From Linanthus parryae (lineage: Eukaryota; Streptophyta; Magnoliopsida; Ericales; Polemoniaceae), in NCBI GenBank assembly GCA_023055425.1, contig JALGPY010000002.1:156313345-156377344 (forward strand): a DNA stretch of 64,000 nucleotides, read 5' to 3'. The notes below the pieces were generated by a model. That model worked only from the letters and a program-made list of their open reading frames with translations, was not told the DNA's origin and did not search any database. The position numbers and the translations under genes were made by a program. Positions 33,263-44,988 of the stretch are shown piece by piece (within the stretch, counting starts at the first letter, position 1; each line of letters opens with the position of its first letter).

Positions 33263-33730
33263 TTATAGAAATACTCTGGTCCGAGCAACAAACACTTTGT
33301 TCTCGGTTGAATTGTAGAAATAACATCCATTCGTTTCCTTAGGGTATCCCATAAACTTACACTTTTCCGACTTGGGTCCGAGATTGTCTGTTTTTAAACG
33401 CTTTACATAGACCTCACAACCCCAAATCCTCATAAACGACACTATGGGACGCCTCCAAGTCCATATCTCATTTGGTGTCTTCATGAATGATTTGGATGGA
33501 ACACGATTAAGGGTAAAAGCTGCAGTTAATAGGGCATGACCCCAACATGATATTGGAAGATCACTCTGATACATCATAGATCGAACCATGTCCAACAGTG
33601 TTCGATTCATCCTCTCAGGGACACCATTCCATTATGGTGTTCCAGGTGGAGTGAGTTGGGACAAGATCCCACACTCTCTAAGATAGTCTTCAAACTCTTG
33701 ACTTAAGTATTCTCCTCCACGATCCGATCG
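33263..33730 (-). pseudogene. Copy B integrase core, C-terminal part
   Basis: Minus-strand frame with MNRTLLDMVRSMMYQSDLP, WGHALLTAAFTLNRVPSK and the GYPKET..CYFYN chromatin-side motif. The catalytic Glu region (ERMNRT) is at its start; the upstream RSDRGGEY motif is in another frame near 33720. Confidence 0.82.
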
Positions 33731-33766
33731 TAGAACCTTAATGCTCTTACCAAGTTGCTTCTCTAC

Positions 33767-34195
33767 TTAATTCTTGAATTCATTGAACTTTTCAAAGAAT
33801 TTGGATTTTCTCTTCAGAAGATACACAAATCCATATCTACTAAAGTCATCAGTAAAAGTGATGAAGTAAAGATAACCACCTCTGGCAGGCGTGGCAAATG
33901 GTCCACACACATCAGTATGTATGAGTGCCAATAGCTCACTAGTCCTCTCACCTTTCTTCTTGAAGAGGGACTTAGTCATTTTTTCCAATAAACAAGATTC
34001 ACATGTCTCAAATGATTCATAATCAAATGAGTATAGAAGTCCATCCTTATGGATCCTAGAAATGCGTTTATCATTTATATGGCCTAAACGACAATGCCAG
34101 AGATAAATATGATTTAAATTACTAGTTTTAATCCTCTTGGTATTCATGTAATAGACAGAATTATCTTGATCAATGATATACAATCTATTAGACAA
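33767..34195 (-). pseudogene. Copy B pre-integrase and integrase N-terminal core
   Basis: 142 minus-strand codons: LWHCRLGHINDKRISRIHKDG (HH of the zinc region), ETCESCLLEKMTKSLF (CxxC), then LIHTDVCGPFATPARGG with the first catalytic Asp and FTDDFSRYGFVY. Best preserved part of copy B. Confidence 0.88.
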
Positions 34196-34225
34196 AAGAG
34201 CATTATAATAATGCTTACTATCAAA

Positions 34226-34520
34226 TTAAATGGAGCAACACTTGTCCTTTATTGAGATATAAAAACTTTTCTTGTCCAAACAAGAAATAGAAATAATGTT
34301 CCTACTCATAGTAGGCACATAATAACAATTGTATAATTCTAAGATAAGTCTAGAAGATAAAGATAACTCATAAACTCCTATGGCTAACGCAACAACTCTT
34401 GCTCCATTCCCAACGCGTAAGTCTATCTCCCCTTTAGCCATTCGTTTGCTTCTCCGTAGATCCTACACATTTCGACAAATGTGAGATCCACATCCAATAT
34501 CCCAAACCCAAAATGAAGAG
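34226..34520 (-). pseudogene. Copy B protease region
   Basis: The minus-strand frame has RVGNGARVVALAIGVYEL and CYYVPTMSRNIISISCLD. The active site upstream (about 34500) reads DIG instead of DTG, a Thr-to-Ile change, so the enzyme would be inactive even if expressed. Confidence 0.78.
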
Positions 34521-34603
34521 ATAGACAGATTGACATATGTAACAAAAATACCTGGTGGTGGTGGAATCACTATTCCAAGCCTTTTATCTTCCAGATATTT
34601 TGC

Positions 34604-35400
34604 TCAGTTCCTCTTCCAGTGGTCAGTCTGACTACAATAGTGACATGCGCCCTTACCTACCCCACCAGCAGGCTTTAAGGCAACGTCCTTGGGTTTTGCA
34701 ACTGCCTTGCTCTTCCCTTTAAAGATCGAATCAACTAGCTTGATATTCCTCTCATTGACCATTATTATGGCCTTGCCTTTGCCTTTATTAATGCTCCGTT
34801 CAGCGAATCTTAACATATTGAGTAAGTATGGCAGAGTTTTCTAGATCTCATTCATGTTGTAGTTCATGATGAACTGACTATAACTGTCCGAAAACGATTG
34901 CAGGATGAGATCAATAGCCAACTCTTGGATAAATGGGAAGCCTAACCTCGCGAGACTCTCCGAGTATCCGATCATACGGAGTAAATGAGGTCAGAATGGG
35001 TTCCCTTCTGGAAAACTACACTTGACCAGTGCTTTAGATACTTCATATCGCTCATGCCTTGCTTTCTCTTGGAAGACCTGTCTCAAATGTATGATCATAT
35101 CATACGCCTCCATGTTATCATATTTATTCTGATGCTCAGAGTTCATGGTGAAAAGCATAAGGCAAGTCACATCAGTAGAGTCATCAACAATATTTGATGT
35201 GCCTTCCTTTCATCAATTGTATCAATAGCAGGAGGTGTCTCTGGAACAAGCTGCTCTAAAATGTACAACTTCTTTTCTTGCTTGAGGAAAATTCTCAAGT
35301 TTTCTGTACTAGTCTAGAAAATTGATTCCGGATAGTTTGTCTCTCTGGAGTAGATGTTTGTTGTTGATTGTTTGCTAGTGGAATTCAACAAAAATGAAAT
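34604..35400 (-). pseudogene. Copy B gag with zinc knuckle
   Basis: 34604-34816 (minus) carries SINKGKGKAIIM, a lysine-rich linker and CHYCSQTDHWKRN. The knuckle is CX2CX4HX4C, but the last Cys falls beyond the frame break. Upstream, 34820-35400 aligns in pieces with copy C gag. Confidence 0.8.
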
Positions 35401-36899
35401 ATGCAATTTTAGTATTTGTGAACAATTAAATATATTTAACACTGTCTAGATTATTAAGCACAGATCCCACTATTTTTTCTCATATTGATAGCCCTCACCA
35501 TAATGCAGAAAATATTATATATTTTCTAGTGGGCCAATATCCATATTTCACCTCCTTTTGAGTTTGCTTTGGCAAGTCACCCAAAAGTTAGTTATTTAGG
35601 TAGGAACACCTTCCAATTGCATCCCATGCAATTCTCAGTTCAATTGGGCAAATAACTCTTTATTTATCTATCTCATAGATAATCCCAATTGCCCTGACTC
35701 AAAACTTTCAATCGTATTGAAGTAGTTTAGTTGCGTTTGACATCTTATTTTAACAATCGCACATTACTTTCTTGTGCCGTCACGCCACATCATGATGAAT
35801 CAAGTCTCCTTGCTTTGAAAAGCGCGAACTCAATTAATCTTGATCATGACGAGTGTTAAGCAAGAGAAGGCTTAAACGCAATATTTACGATTGAGGGATT
35901 TCTTATCAATTTTAATTTATTGATCATATCAACTGATCAAATTATTTTAATTAGGCAATTCGAAATAAAAGATCGAACTGTTTAATTATTTTCTTGTTAC
36001 GTTTTGCATGCATCAACCATACATAAAAAATAAATAACAAGACAATAATTAATAAATAAGTCGTGGTATGGATTTAGCTCCTAAAACTAAGATATTTTCA
36101 AACCAATGAGAATATCTATAAGCCCTAAAGTATCAAGCTCATGTACATGTGCCTCCATCTTTAGTCCAGCGTCCTAGCTTGTCTGTCTTCCTCGTCTTGT
36201 GGTTTCTTTAGTCTTTGATCTTCTTCTCCATGCCTTGACTAAATAGAGGAACCTCACATGCAAGGGAGAAGACGAAACACAGGCCGTAAAATAATTACAT
36301 TAATTACATCAAACCCAAAACCAAAACAAACTTCAAAATTAAATATCCAAAACTAGGGCCACATCCGACCACCATGCAATAAAACACATAAACAGTTAAA
36401 ATCCAATTTTATCGCGCTTTATCATTTTTCTTAAACTGGGATTTCTAGGGTCAAAACGGTCGCGCCAATCCCATTGTCGGAACCATAGTGACCCGCCGGA
36501 CCATCCCAACCGGTCGAACCAATCGGCTGGCCGAACCGGCCTGGACGGTCGACTAGGTCAGCGCACGCAAGGAAGGGCGCAGACGGTTTGGCCGAACCCC
36601 ATAGGGAAAATATCCAAATTTTTTCCCTTTCCTTGTTGGCTGATCCCCAATTGTGGAACAAAAACACATTTTCATCTCCAATCATGCCCAAACCCTAGTT
36701 TTTCAAATCACCAAAACATACATCATATGTATACGAAATTCACTAATATTTACACGATATGTAAAATTAGGTTATTTCCTATTGAATCATATTGAAATCC
36801 TATTGTAATATGAATATCATTTTTTCGCAAAATTTAACAATATGGCATAAAACTGATAAAGCAGGTAACACATAAATAACATTATGCGCTATGACCTCT

Positions 36900-36912
36900 G
36901 GCTACGATACCA
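36900..36912 (-). other. Primer binding site of copia copy B
   Basis: TGGTATCGTAGCC on the minus strand, next to the 5' LTR; a two-base variant of the tRNA-Met site. 35400-36899 is the non-coding leader, shared with copies A and C. Confidence 0.75.
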
Positions 36913-36913
36913 C

Positions 36914-38290
36914 TGCGGGGTTTAGATGCAGGATGCACATCAGAAATACAATTAAAATCTCCTGATCAAAGCCCTCCATGAATCGCAGATTAAGCTCTCA
37001 TAACGTGATAATGAAAGTAACGTTTACCTTGTGGGTTTGTGTGATCACAACGAAGAACAGCATCCTCGTCTCTACCGGTATCCACACCTTAAGATTTAGA
37101 ACTGGGTTCTTATCAATGCCTTGTTCTAGCAACGTCGAAGAAGGAATCAAGCAATCACGAAAAACGAACTCCTGTCAAGCTCCTTGTGCCGTCGGGTAGG
37201 GGGGTTTGGCCAACTCTTGGCTTTCTCTCCTTGCACGTTATTTCACTCAATGAAAACTCTTATGAAACTATAGATCTATGACTCCCCTTTTATATTCAAT
37301 AACTCCTTATTGATTACAAACTTGCCCCAATAATAATCCTGTCCATACACGGATTAGTCCACTTTGCAACTTAGTCCTACTAACTTTCCATGTGATAGCG
37401 TTTTGATCCTTGATCCATATAATTTTTAATTAGACTAATTAACATCCATATCCATTTTGATCCTTTTGGTGAGACCTTGTAGGTTTTTATTAAGTTGGTA
37501 GTAACAATGAGCGGTGTGTAGCAAAACATCAATACTACCTAACTAATAGAAATAGTTAGTGATCTGACTAACCTTGTGCCAAATATTACCGTGTTATATT
37601 GTCCCTTTGTGTCGATATTCGGATTGGACACGAGACATAAATGTCACACTCGTATATCCAATCCATAGTTTCTCGATCCTGGGAATAGGCTTACCTGAAC
37701 AGATAACAACAATATCACATCTTAATTTATCTGAGTCTGACGATACATTCCATAAGCTCTACCCCTAGATGGCCACATATATTTACTCCCATTATGTGGG
37801 AGGGAAAAATCCTCTCTACATCACCATCATCTCTCAGCTTGCTTCCTATCATGTCCGATTACCGCCTTTATTATTACCCAGTTACGGTGTAATGTTTGAC
37901 GCGATCAAAACATGATAATTCACAACTACAGTATATAGTGACTTCAAATATAAGGACTACAGCACCATTGTCACTACGAGAAGCGCTTGTGACATTCACA
38001 TAATTCATATGTAGCCTTCTCGTGGTGGGTAAATTCAGTATGAGATTACTCCTAATGCATACCCATGTGTTAGACTTGATATCTCATATCAATCTACCCA
38101 CATACTAGTCTCCATCCATAGTGATATTCCTATTAATTAATACACTTGACCAGGGATATTTAAGCTAAATAGCAATTGTAAAATAAGGACTTCATTAAAT
38201 TAAATACCTCCATAAACAATAAAATGAATATTCTAGCGAAAAAAATGTTTATTCTAAAATAAGATTGCCTCTAGGAAATCTACTCCAACA
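36914..38290 (-). repeat. 5' LTR of copia copy B
   Basis: 1,377 bp; plus-strand start TGCGGGGTTTAGATGC (diverged), end AAATCTACTCCAACA. Visibly diverged from 30196-31557. Confidence 0.87.
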
Positions 38291-38968
38291 TCGATCTCTT
38301 CTTGTTGGTCTGAGCCGAACGCCTGGGGTTTACGCACGTGACAGTTTAGGGAGCGGAATTTTGCGTCTGTGGGTGGTTGTTGCAGGCCAGAGGCCATCGG
38401 GAAAAGGTCGTCGGAGGGAGCCTTTAGGCTGGCCGGTGTCTGGAACAAAGGAAGGTAGACCGATTGGTGTGGCGACGGAGACCGTACCAGGTTGGCTGCA
38501 TCGAAACAGCAAGGGCCGGCTGTTTGGTCAAGCCAATCAGACGAGAAGGTATCTGATTAGATTTTCACGGCGTCGTTGATGTCGAAAGAGGGTTTGTCGC
38601 CGTGCTCTGCTAGTTTGGCCGGCGGCAGAAGCGACATGATGGGTTTGAGAGGCTGAATCTGGTCGACGATGGCGATGGATTATGCGATTCGTACCAGCTG
38701 CTGTTGTAGCACTGGCGATGGTGGGGTTTGTAACCATAGGCCTGCTACTCCGGTGGTTATCGCGATGGTTATTGTGGTGATTGTCGCGGTGGTTGCCGAT
38801 GTGTCTTCGCGCAGACCACGGAGCGCGTGTTGGCATTCGAGGGTAGCCAAGATGTCCACCAGAGCTTTTGACGAATGCTCATCCATGGTGGTGGAGGAAC
38901 CCGTGGAGCTTGAAAAGCGAACGACGCAGATAAGCTCTGTTCCGTCATTAAAAATGAAAGAACCAATT
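38291..38968 (-). pseudogene. Gypsy gag-side interior and damaged primer site
   Basis: Minus-strand ORFs (38254-38512, 38537-38836, 38680-38982) are Arg/His/Thr-rich and overlapping; the piece reading HSSKALVDILATLECQHALRGL is the most gag-like. Next to the LTR the minus strand reads AATTGGT, then about 20 unrelated bases, then ACAGAGCTT, as if an AATTGGTATCAGAGC primer site had been split. Confidence 0.5.
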
Positions 38969-39069
38969 TGATACGATAACAATATTGATAATAAAGAAAA
39001 AGATAAATTTAGAGGAGAAATTTATGGAGGAAGAGTGTTGGGGAATTGAGATATTTCATTTTTTTTGAG

Positions 39070-40823
39070 AAGAAAAGAGGCTTCTATAAATCAAACAGTG
39101 GGTGGAGTAATCCCATTTACATCATTCTGGAGAAGCCTATCTGCCCATACTGGGTAACTACCTAGCCATACAAATTTATTTGGGACTAATAATCCAAATT
39201 TTGCAAACTCATGCGCTACTGTATTCGAAGAACGATGGCTATAGGTAAAAATAATGGTGCTGAAGCTAGCTGAAAGGGTGAAAATTTGTCTGAAAACATC
39301 CCCAGTTTCTGATCTATCATTGAGCTTTTCCTCTCCACGTTTTATTGTGTCTATAACACCTTTATCATCTGACTATAAAATCACTTTGTCCTTCCCATTT
39401 CCAGTGCTAACTTTAGTCCTTCCGCAACAGCTCTTGTTTCAGCTTCATATGCGGACGAAGATGTGAATAAGGGTGTTGAAATGCCGCTCAAAAAAGACCA
39501 AGAACTGGTGCGGAGTACCGCCCCAGCAGCAGCTCTATTTGTGTCCTCAACCGAAGCTGCGTCCACGTTAACTTTGACAAAGTTCTGGTCTGGGGGACGC
39601 CAGCAGCTATTAAGGGGCACTCCTTCAGTAGTTCTTTTTCTTCTCTCTTGTCCACTAGTAATTGGAAGCTCCAAACACTGTTGAATCATGGTCTTCAAAC
39701 TGACTAAATTTCCGGGCTCATTTTGGAAGACAATTGCATTTCTGAATTTCCAAATACTCCATATAACGTAGCAGAATCTCTGCCATTCAAATTGAGTGAG
39801 GGTAGGAAAAACTGTAGGGATCCACCGCTTGATATCACCCACTCGGGTGGTAAGAAAATTCTCACCAAAAATTTCGTTCCAGCAAGAAGTTGCAAAGTAG
39901 CAGTCCATGAAAATGTGGGTTGAACTCTCAGCCTTGATTTTGCAAAAAGGGCACAGCAGATAAACATTTTTTTTAAAGTTATGTACCTTATTTCTTGTGG
40001 CCAAAGAATCGATAGAGGCCCGCCAAGTTGTGTAAACAATCCAGGGTTGAACTTTAGTCTTCCACAACAGAGTTAGCCAGCTATTATCCGTGCCCATGGA
40101 AGATCTGACATGGTTGACATTTGCTCGCTGAGCTCTTGCTAGACTATAACCCGACCTTACACTATAATTACCATCATCATTATAGTGCCATCTCATGACG
40201 TCCTCAGAGGGTGCCGCAGGGATGTAAATTTTCTTGATTTCGGATATCTCAGACTGTAAACCTAAGTTCTCCAGCTTTTCTATGTCCCAGGCTCTTTCAT
40301 CGGTAATAAAGTCTGCGACGTGGAGAGAGTCCGTGATGCACGGACCCACAATAGGTGTGAAAGACGGCTGCCATTTTATCCATGGATCCTTCGTGATTCG
40401 CACCTTTCTACCATCTCCTATCTTCCAACGGAGACCCCTTTTAATCAGGTTCTTTGAGCTAAGAATAGATTTGAAAGCATATGATCTATTTGTCTGGTCT
40501 TCCATACTTATAGGGTCTGAATGGGGGAAATATTTGTGTTTAAACACTTTACTCATCGAAGAGTTAGTTGTCAACATTCTCCAAAGTTGCTTTGAGAGAA
40601 GAGCATCGTTAAAATCTTCCAAATCTTTGAATCCGATCCCACCTTCAGCTTTAGTCTTTTTCAGGTGATCCCAAGCTAGCCAATGTCCACCTCGTTGATC
40701 ATCGTGCTTACCCCAGAAAAATTTACAAGCCATCATCTCCAACTTGTGAAAAAGTGAAGAGGGCAATTTGAAATAAATCATTGTGTAAACCGGAATGGCT
40801 TGAGCCACAGCTTTGATTAACAC
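39070..40823 (-). pseudogene. LINE ORF2 thumb, zinc-binding and RNase H domains
   Basis: 480 open codons from 40823, then a stop, then the tail to 39070. Order: KAVAQAIPVYTM, GGIGFKDLEDFNDALLSKQLW (thumb), WKTKVQPWIVYTTWRA and CPFCKIKAESSTHIFMDC (zinc-binding, complete CxxC..H..C), then RNase H with VNVDAA, YEAETRAV and, in the tail, NTVAHEFAKFGL. The catalytic Asp and Glu of RNase H appear present. Confidence 0.9.
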
Positions 40824-40919
40824 CTCACGACCTGCAAAAGGGAGTTGGTTCTGTTTCGATCCTTTAAACTTCTTGGCTACTTTTTCGGGGAGATTTCCAA
40901 AGCTAACATTATTGCTCCT

Positions 40920-41930
40920 TCAAATTTTTGTGGGAAGTCCCAGGTATTTCTTGTGACTAGCCGCTTCTTTTACACCAAGAAGCGTACATAGTGGACCTCT
41001 TTCAATTGCAGGTACATTAGAGGAAAAAACAAAAGCATATTTTGATAAATTAACCATCTGACCCGAGGCTTCTTCGTATTTCTGGAGGAGTGAGTGTAGG
41101 AACACAATTTCGTCATTCGTCGCTTTTAAGAACACCATACTATCTTCCGCAAAAAATATGTGTGAAATTTTAGGTCCACCGTTGGAGGCTGTGATACCCG
41201 AAAGTCTTCTTTCTTGAACCGAAACCGTTAAAGATCTTGAGAGTGTCTCGCAAACCATGAGGAAAAGATATGGGGAAAGAGGACACCCCTGACGGAGACC
41301 TCTCTGCGGCACTACCCTTCCCAACCTTTCGCCATTAATGGCGAAGGAAAAGGAGACGGTAGAAATACACTCATGGATTAGATTGACCCATTTTGCACTG
41401 AATCCCATACGAACCATCGTAGCTTCTAGAAAACACCATTCCACTCTATCATAGGCTTTGGCCATGTATAGTTTCACTTCCATGAACCCCTTCTTTCCTT
41501 TTCTCCTCGTGCGCATCGTGTGGAGGATTTCAAAAGTCACCAAGATATTGTCTGTGATGAGACGACCTAGAAAAAAATCACTTTGGAACTCCGAGATACA
41601 ATCGTTAAGAACATTCTTCAAACGATTAGCAAGAGTTTTTGTCACTAATTTATAAATAACTGAGCAAAGACTAATAGGGCAAAGATCACTTGGGCGACAC
41701 ACCTGTTTGAACTTTGGGATTAAGGCTATGACAGTATCATTAAAGCCCATCATGCTTCCATTACCATTTAAGATTTGGAGACAAGTTTCAGACACATTAT
41801 CACCTACCAAATCCCAACTTTCTTGAAAAAATAGAGCTGGAAAACCATCTGGACCTGGGGCTTTTGTCGGCCCCATTTGACTGAGAGCATCTTCCACTTC
41901 CAGGCGTGTAAAAACAGCATCAAGGGCCTG
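40920..41930 (-). pseudogene. LINE ORF2 reverse transcriptase
   Basis: Minus-strand 325 codons: KAPGPDGFPALFFQ, PISLCSVIYKL, YMAKAYDRVEWCFL (box A Asp displaced: LYMAKAYD for VDMSKAYD), RGLRQGCPLSPYLFLM, then HIFFAEDSMVF, where the FADD box reads FAED. Polymerase likely dead. The following thumb resumes at 40823 after a stop near 40918. Confidence 0.9.
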
Positions 41931-42114
41931 GTTTTTTTAACTCAGAGACGGACGGTTGGACAAACCGCAACATCTCGTTCATCGTCTCAGCCGATGGCTT
42001 CTGCGAAGTGAAGATATTCTGAAAATGGTTCTCGAGAATTCCAACGATTTCAGCGGGGGAGGTCCGCTATAAACCGGTTTGATCCTCTAGCCCCGAGAGG
42101 TAGTTTCTAGCTTT

Positions 42115-43199
42115 TCAGATTGAGGCTCTCCGGTGAAAAAAGCCTGTATTTCTATCCCCTTCCTTTAGCCAATGAATCCGAGACCGTTGTCTCCACATCG
42201 TCTCTTCACTAGCTAAGAGATCATTGAGCCTCTTTTTCCAGTTAGCAACTTCTTCTTCAATGTCATCTTCATTCCGGATTTGGAGCTCTTGGATATTTTC
42301 TCTGATAAAAGCAATTTTCCTCCTTACACTTCCAAAGACATCTTTATCCCAACGCTTAAGTCTTCTACCCGTGATGTGAAGCTTTTGTTGGAGATCCGAA
42401 TCATGCAAATCTGCACAAACTTTTTCAATCAATGGTTTACAATCATCGTGGTGTAACCACATCGCCTCGAAATGAAATCGAGGTTTTTTCTGCTGCATTG
42501 GAACCCAGCACAACTCAATCGGGAGATGGTCTGAAACTGCTGCTGTCAAGTGAGTCACTTTCACTCCCCCAAAAAGATCAAGCCATGGCGCATTAGCAAC
42601 AACCCGGTCAAGATGTTCACGAACTCTGACACCGTTACGTGGATTGCTAATCCAAGTGAATCTATTACCACTGAAACCCAAATAAAATAACTCATTTGAA
42701 GAAAGAGCTTACCAGAAGTCTTGCATTAGTTGTTGATCTGCAGGGCGGCCCCCCTGCTTCTCAAAATCTGACAGATAGGCGTTGAAATCACCCATCACAC
42801 ACCACGGGATGTTTTTCGGATTTCGCAATCTTCGCAACATGTCCCATGAGTTCTTTCTTTCTCTTATGTCAGGATCACCATAGAAACCTGTAAATTGCCA
42901 CTGAACCTGAAGAATAGGATCACTAATCAAACAATTAATAAAAAATATGTATTGTTTAATTACCCGGACATCTAACTGTCATGCCAAAGTAATGCCAAAC
43001 CACCACTGCGCCCTACACAATCCACACATAGGCCGGCGTTGAAACCTAAGCGGGAAAAAATCTGTTCCATCTCCGCGGATTTCAATCGTGTCTCCATTAA
43101 GAAGACGATCTTGGGAGACTTCCCTCGAATGAGGTTTTGTAGCTCTAGAATGTTACGGAGGTTCCCTAGCCCCAGTACGTTCCATCTAATCGCATTCAT
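42115..43199 (-). pseudogene. LINE ORF2 endonuclease domain and linker
   Basis: APE-type endonuclease in three minus-strand pieces: 42972-43199 (NAIRWNVLGLGN, FLMETRL), 42709-42930 (GFYGDPDIRERKNSW, GDFNAYL), 42115-42681 (LDRVVANAPWLDLF, SDHLPI). Catalytic-type residues N, E, D/N and DH are visible. The linker ends with RSRIHWLKEGDRNTGFFH, conserved ahead of RT. The breaks are one frameshift near 42950 and one stop near 42700. Confidence 0.88.
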
Positions 43200-43204
43200 T
43201 GCGA

Positions 43205-44086
43205 TTAGCGCGACTGCACCGCAGTCGCCGCCATTCGATTATCAGAGATCTTTAGGGCTTCTCCACTTCCACTGTTTGACCTTGGTTCATTTATCGCAAT
43301 GCCCAGGCCACTTTCACGTGCACCGAATCTTATTGAACTCAACCTCCTATCCCTAATCTTCTCATTCGGATTTGGGCTTAGTACAATCTGTCCCGTCTTT
43401 CTCTTTATGTTCACCTCTGATGTTGATCTATCCGAGTCTGATCTAGCATACTTTCCATCTTTGTGAGGACTTCGTTAATCCTGGAAAGACTTGTCAGTTT
43501 CATATCCCTCTGTCGTCGTAGCCGAGGGAGCCCTCGAGACATTCAGTCCTTGGAAGTTGTTGAGTTCAGAGGGGTCATTTATGCAAGTATCGTCCTGCAA
43601 TTGATCAGCGAGGGGATTTTCAAACACTTTTTTCTTTCCCCTCTTAGGTTCAGGTTCAGAGGTGCGATTAGGGTCAGAGAGTTCCATATATGAGTCCGAT
43701 GCAGAGCTGTGTTTCCCAGTATCGCTTCCCGACGGACTTTTTGTAGGAATTTTTGACTTTCTCCTATTTCCAGGCCCCTTTCCTTTGTCCTTTCTTCCCT
43801 CCCCTGCGCCATCTGGTTGATTACCAGTTCCAGCTTTCTGTATGACTCATTTCTTTGGTGGTGGTTTAAACAGAAACCATTCTCCATAGCCAAACTCTTC
43901 TTTCTCCTTCTCAGCTTCCGTTTTGTGTTCACAGCTCCTGGTGTAATGATCGTACCTTCCACACCAATGGAAGACAGTGGGAATCCTCTCGTAGACAAAG
44001 TCTAACCAAATTTCGTCATCAAGCACTTGAATATAGCCTCCCCTCAACATCGGTTTAGCTATATCCAGTTTGACTCTTGCACGCAT
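43205..44086 (-). pseudogene. LINE ORF1, zinc-knuckle and C-terminal part
   Basis: Starts RARVKLDIAKPMLRGGYIQV and has the knuckle VFHWCGRYDHYTRSC, in which the first of the expected CxxC cysteines is Phe. After 43847 the low-complexity C-terminus continues through 43579-43998 and 43205-43414 in different frames. ORF1 would bind the element RNA. Confidence 0.8.
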
Positions 44087-44128
44087 GTAATCTCCGTCGG
44101 GACAATTTATGATGCGTTCATCAATTTA

Positions 44129-44583
44129 CAGAATTTCATCAAACCCTCCTATGGCCTTTGTGAGATCGTCTTTGTTACTCAGATATGTTGGGAGGTTCTT
44201 TATTTGGACCCAGACGTCCATGGTTGTAAAAACCACTTTCTCAGTGTTTGCAATTCCCATCCATGGTTTAAGCACAAGAATATTCCCGTCAAAAATCCAG
44301 GGTCCGCCCTCCAGAACATTGTCCATCGAGGCTTTCGACGGGAATTTGAAGATGAAACGATTCGGAGAAGACTCATGAATACTGATTCCCTCGCCTTCGA
44401 ACCATATCTTCCGGAATAGATTTTTCATAGCCCATGTGTTCACTCTCTGTGGGATCAAAAACCGACCGATCAAACATGGTCCAAGATATTGGATTGCATC
44501 CAAACAACATTCATCATCGAAGAAGACCACCTTCTGCTCTTCGGGAGTCAGCAGCGGTGCAGATCGTCGATGAGTGCCGGGCA
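44129..44583 (-). pseudogene. LINE ORF1, N-terminal DUF4283-like domain
   Basis: Minus strand from ATG at 44583 (MPGTHRRSAPLLTPEE). It contains CLIGRFLIPQRVNTWAMKN, IWFEGEGISIHESSPNRFIF and GGPWIFDGNILVLKPW, the hallmarks of the plant LINE ORF1 domain. It stops at 44126; the reading goes on in another frame from about 44086. Confidence 0.88.
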
Positions 44584-44988
44584 TTGTTTCTCTGATCACG
44601 GTCGCCGCCGCAAAACCAGTAGCGTCGCTTTGAGGGTTCCGAAAACTTCGGAGCACGGTTGATATTTCATTGTTATGAATAAGCTAAGCAATTACAAGCC
44701 TTTAAATAGAAAAACAATCATAACCCTAGACTATACGGTCGAGTTACGGGCCGGGAAAGAACCGTAAAGAAAACTCAGTTCGTTATATAACTAACTAAAA
44801 ATTAAATGAATAATAAATATAGTTAAATAACTAATAGTAATTAACTAATAAATAAATAAATAAATTATATTAAGTAACGGCGAAGATACGGGTAACCCGT
44901 ATCAACATTACAAATCTCGTACCATAAATTCATAGTATTGGGTTACTAGACATTACAAAGTCCGTATCGTTATTCTGTCTATAAAAAC

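Larger units (their letters stand above)
30196..38290 (-). mobile_element. Copia element copy B (Angela/BARE-like), full-length size
   Basis: 8.1 kb, minus orientation, with LTRs 36914-38290 (5') and 30196-31557 (3'), ends TGTTGGAGTAGAT...CCCTACA. All polyprotein domains are present in order but badly decayed by stops and indels. The flanks are TCAGT (left) and TCGAT (right), two mismatches in five, so the duplication is not convincing. It sits inside the gypsy interior. Older than copy C by its state of decay. Confidence 0.88.
39061..44660 (-). mobile_element. Full-length-sized LINE (plant L1 type)
   Basis: 5,600 bp with 11-bp target duplications GATATTTCATT (39050-39060, 44661-44671) and a short A tail (T6 on plus at 39061). 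On the minus strand it holds ORF1 (nucleic-acid-binding) and ORF2 (endonuclease, RT, zinc-binding, RNase H). ORF1's first in-frame ATG is only about 75 bp from the 5' end. Multiple stops and frameshifts. It is inserted in a gypsy LTR. Confidence 0.93.
29505..44904 (-). mobile_element. Gypsy element (minus), mostly deleted, hosting a copia and a LINE
   Basis: LTRs at 29505-29811 and 38969-44904 (the latter split by a LINE) both run TGATAC to GTATCA on the plus strand and align throughout. The interior left is only 29812-30195 (end of pol) and 38291-38968 (gag side); copia copy B occupies the middle. A clean 5-bp duplication is not visible: ACATT follows the right end, while ACATT on the left is 4 bases off the LTR. 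Confidence 0.8.
38969..44904 (-). repeat. 5' LTR of the gypsy element, split by a LINE
   Basis: 38969-39060 and 44661-44904 together give about 325 bp matching 29505-29811. The text resumes exactly after GATATTTCATT on each side of the LINE. Confidence 0.85.

Noticed and set aside
30196..38295. TCAGT/TCGAT as a target duplication of copia copy B
   Set aside because: Two of five bases differ; reported only as unconvincing.
38680..38982. Overlapping Thr/Ala-rich ORFs on both strands as separate genes
   Set aside because: Short tandem GGT/GAT-type codons in the gypsy gag-side DNA open several frames; no independent support.
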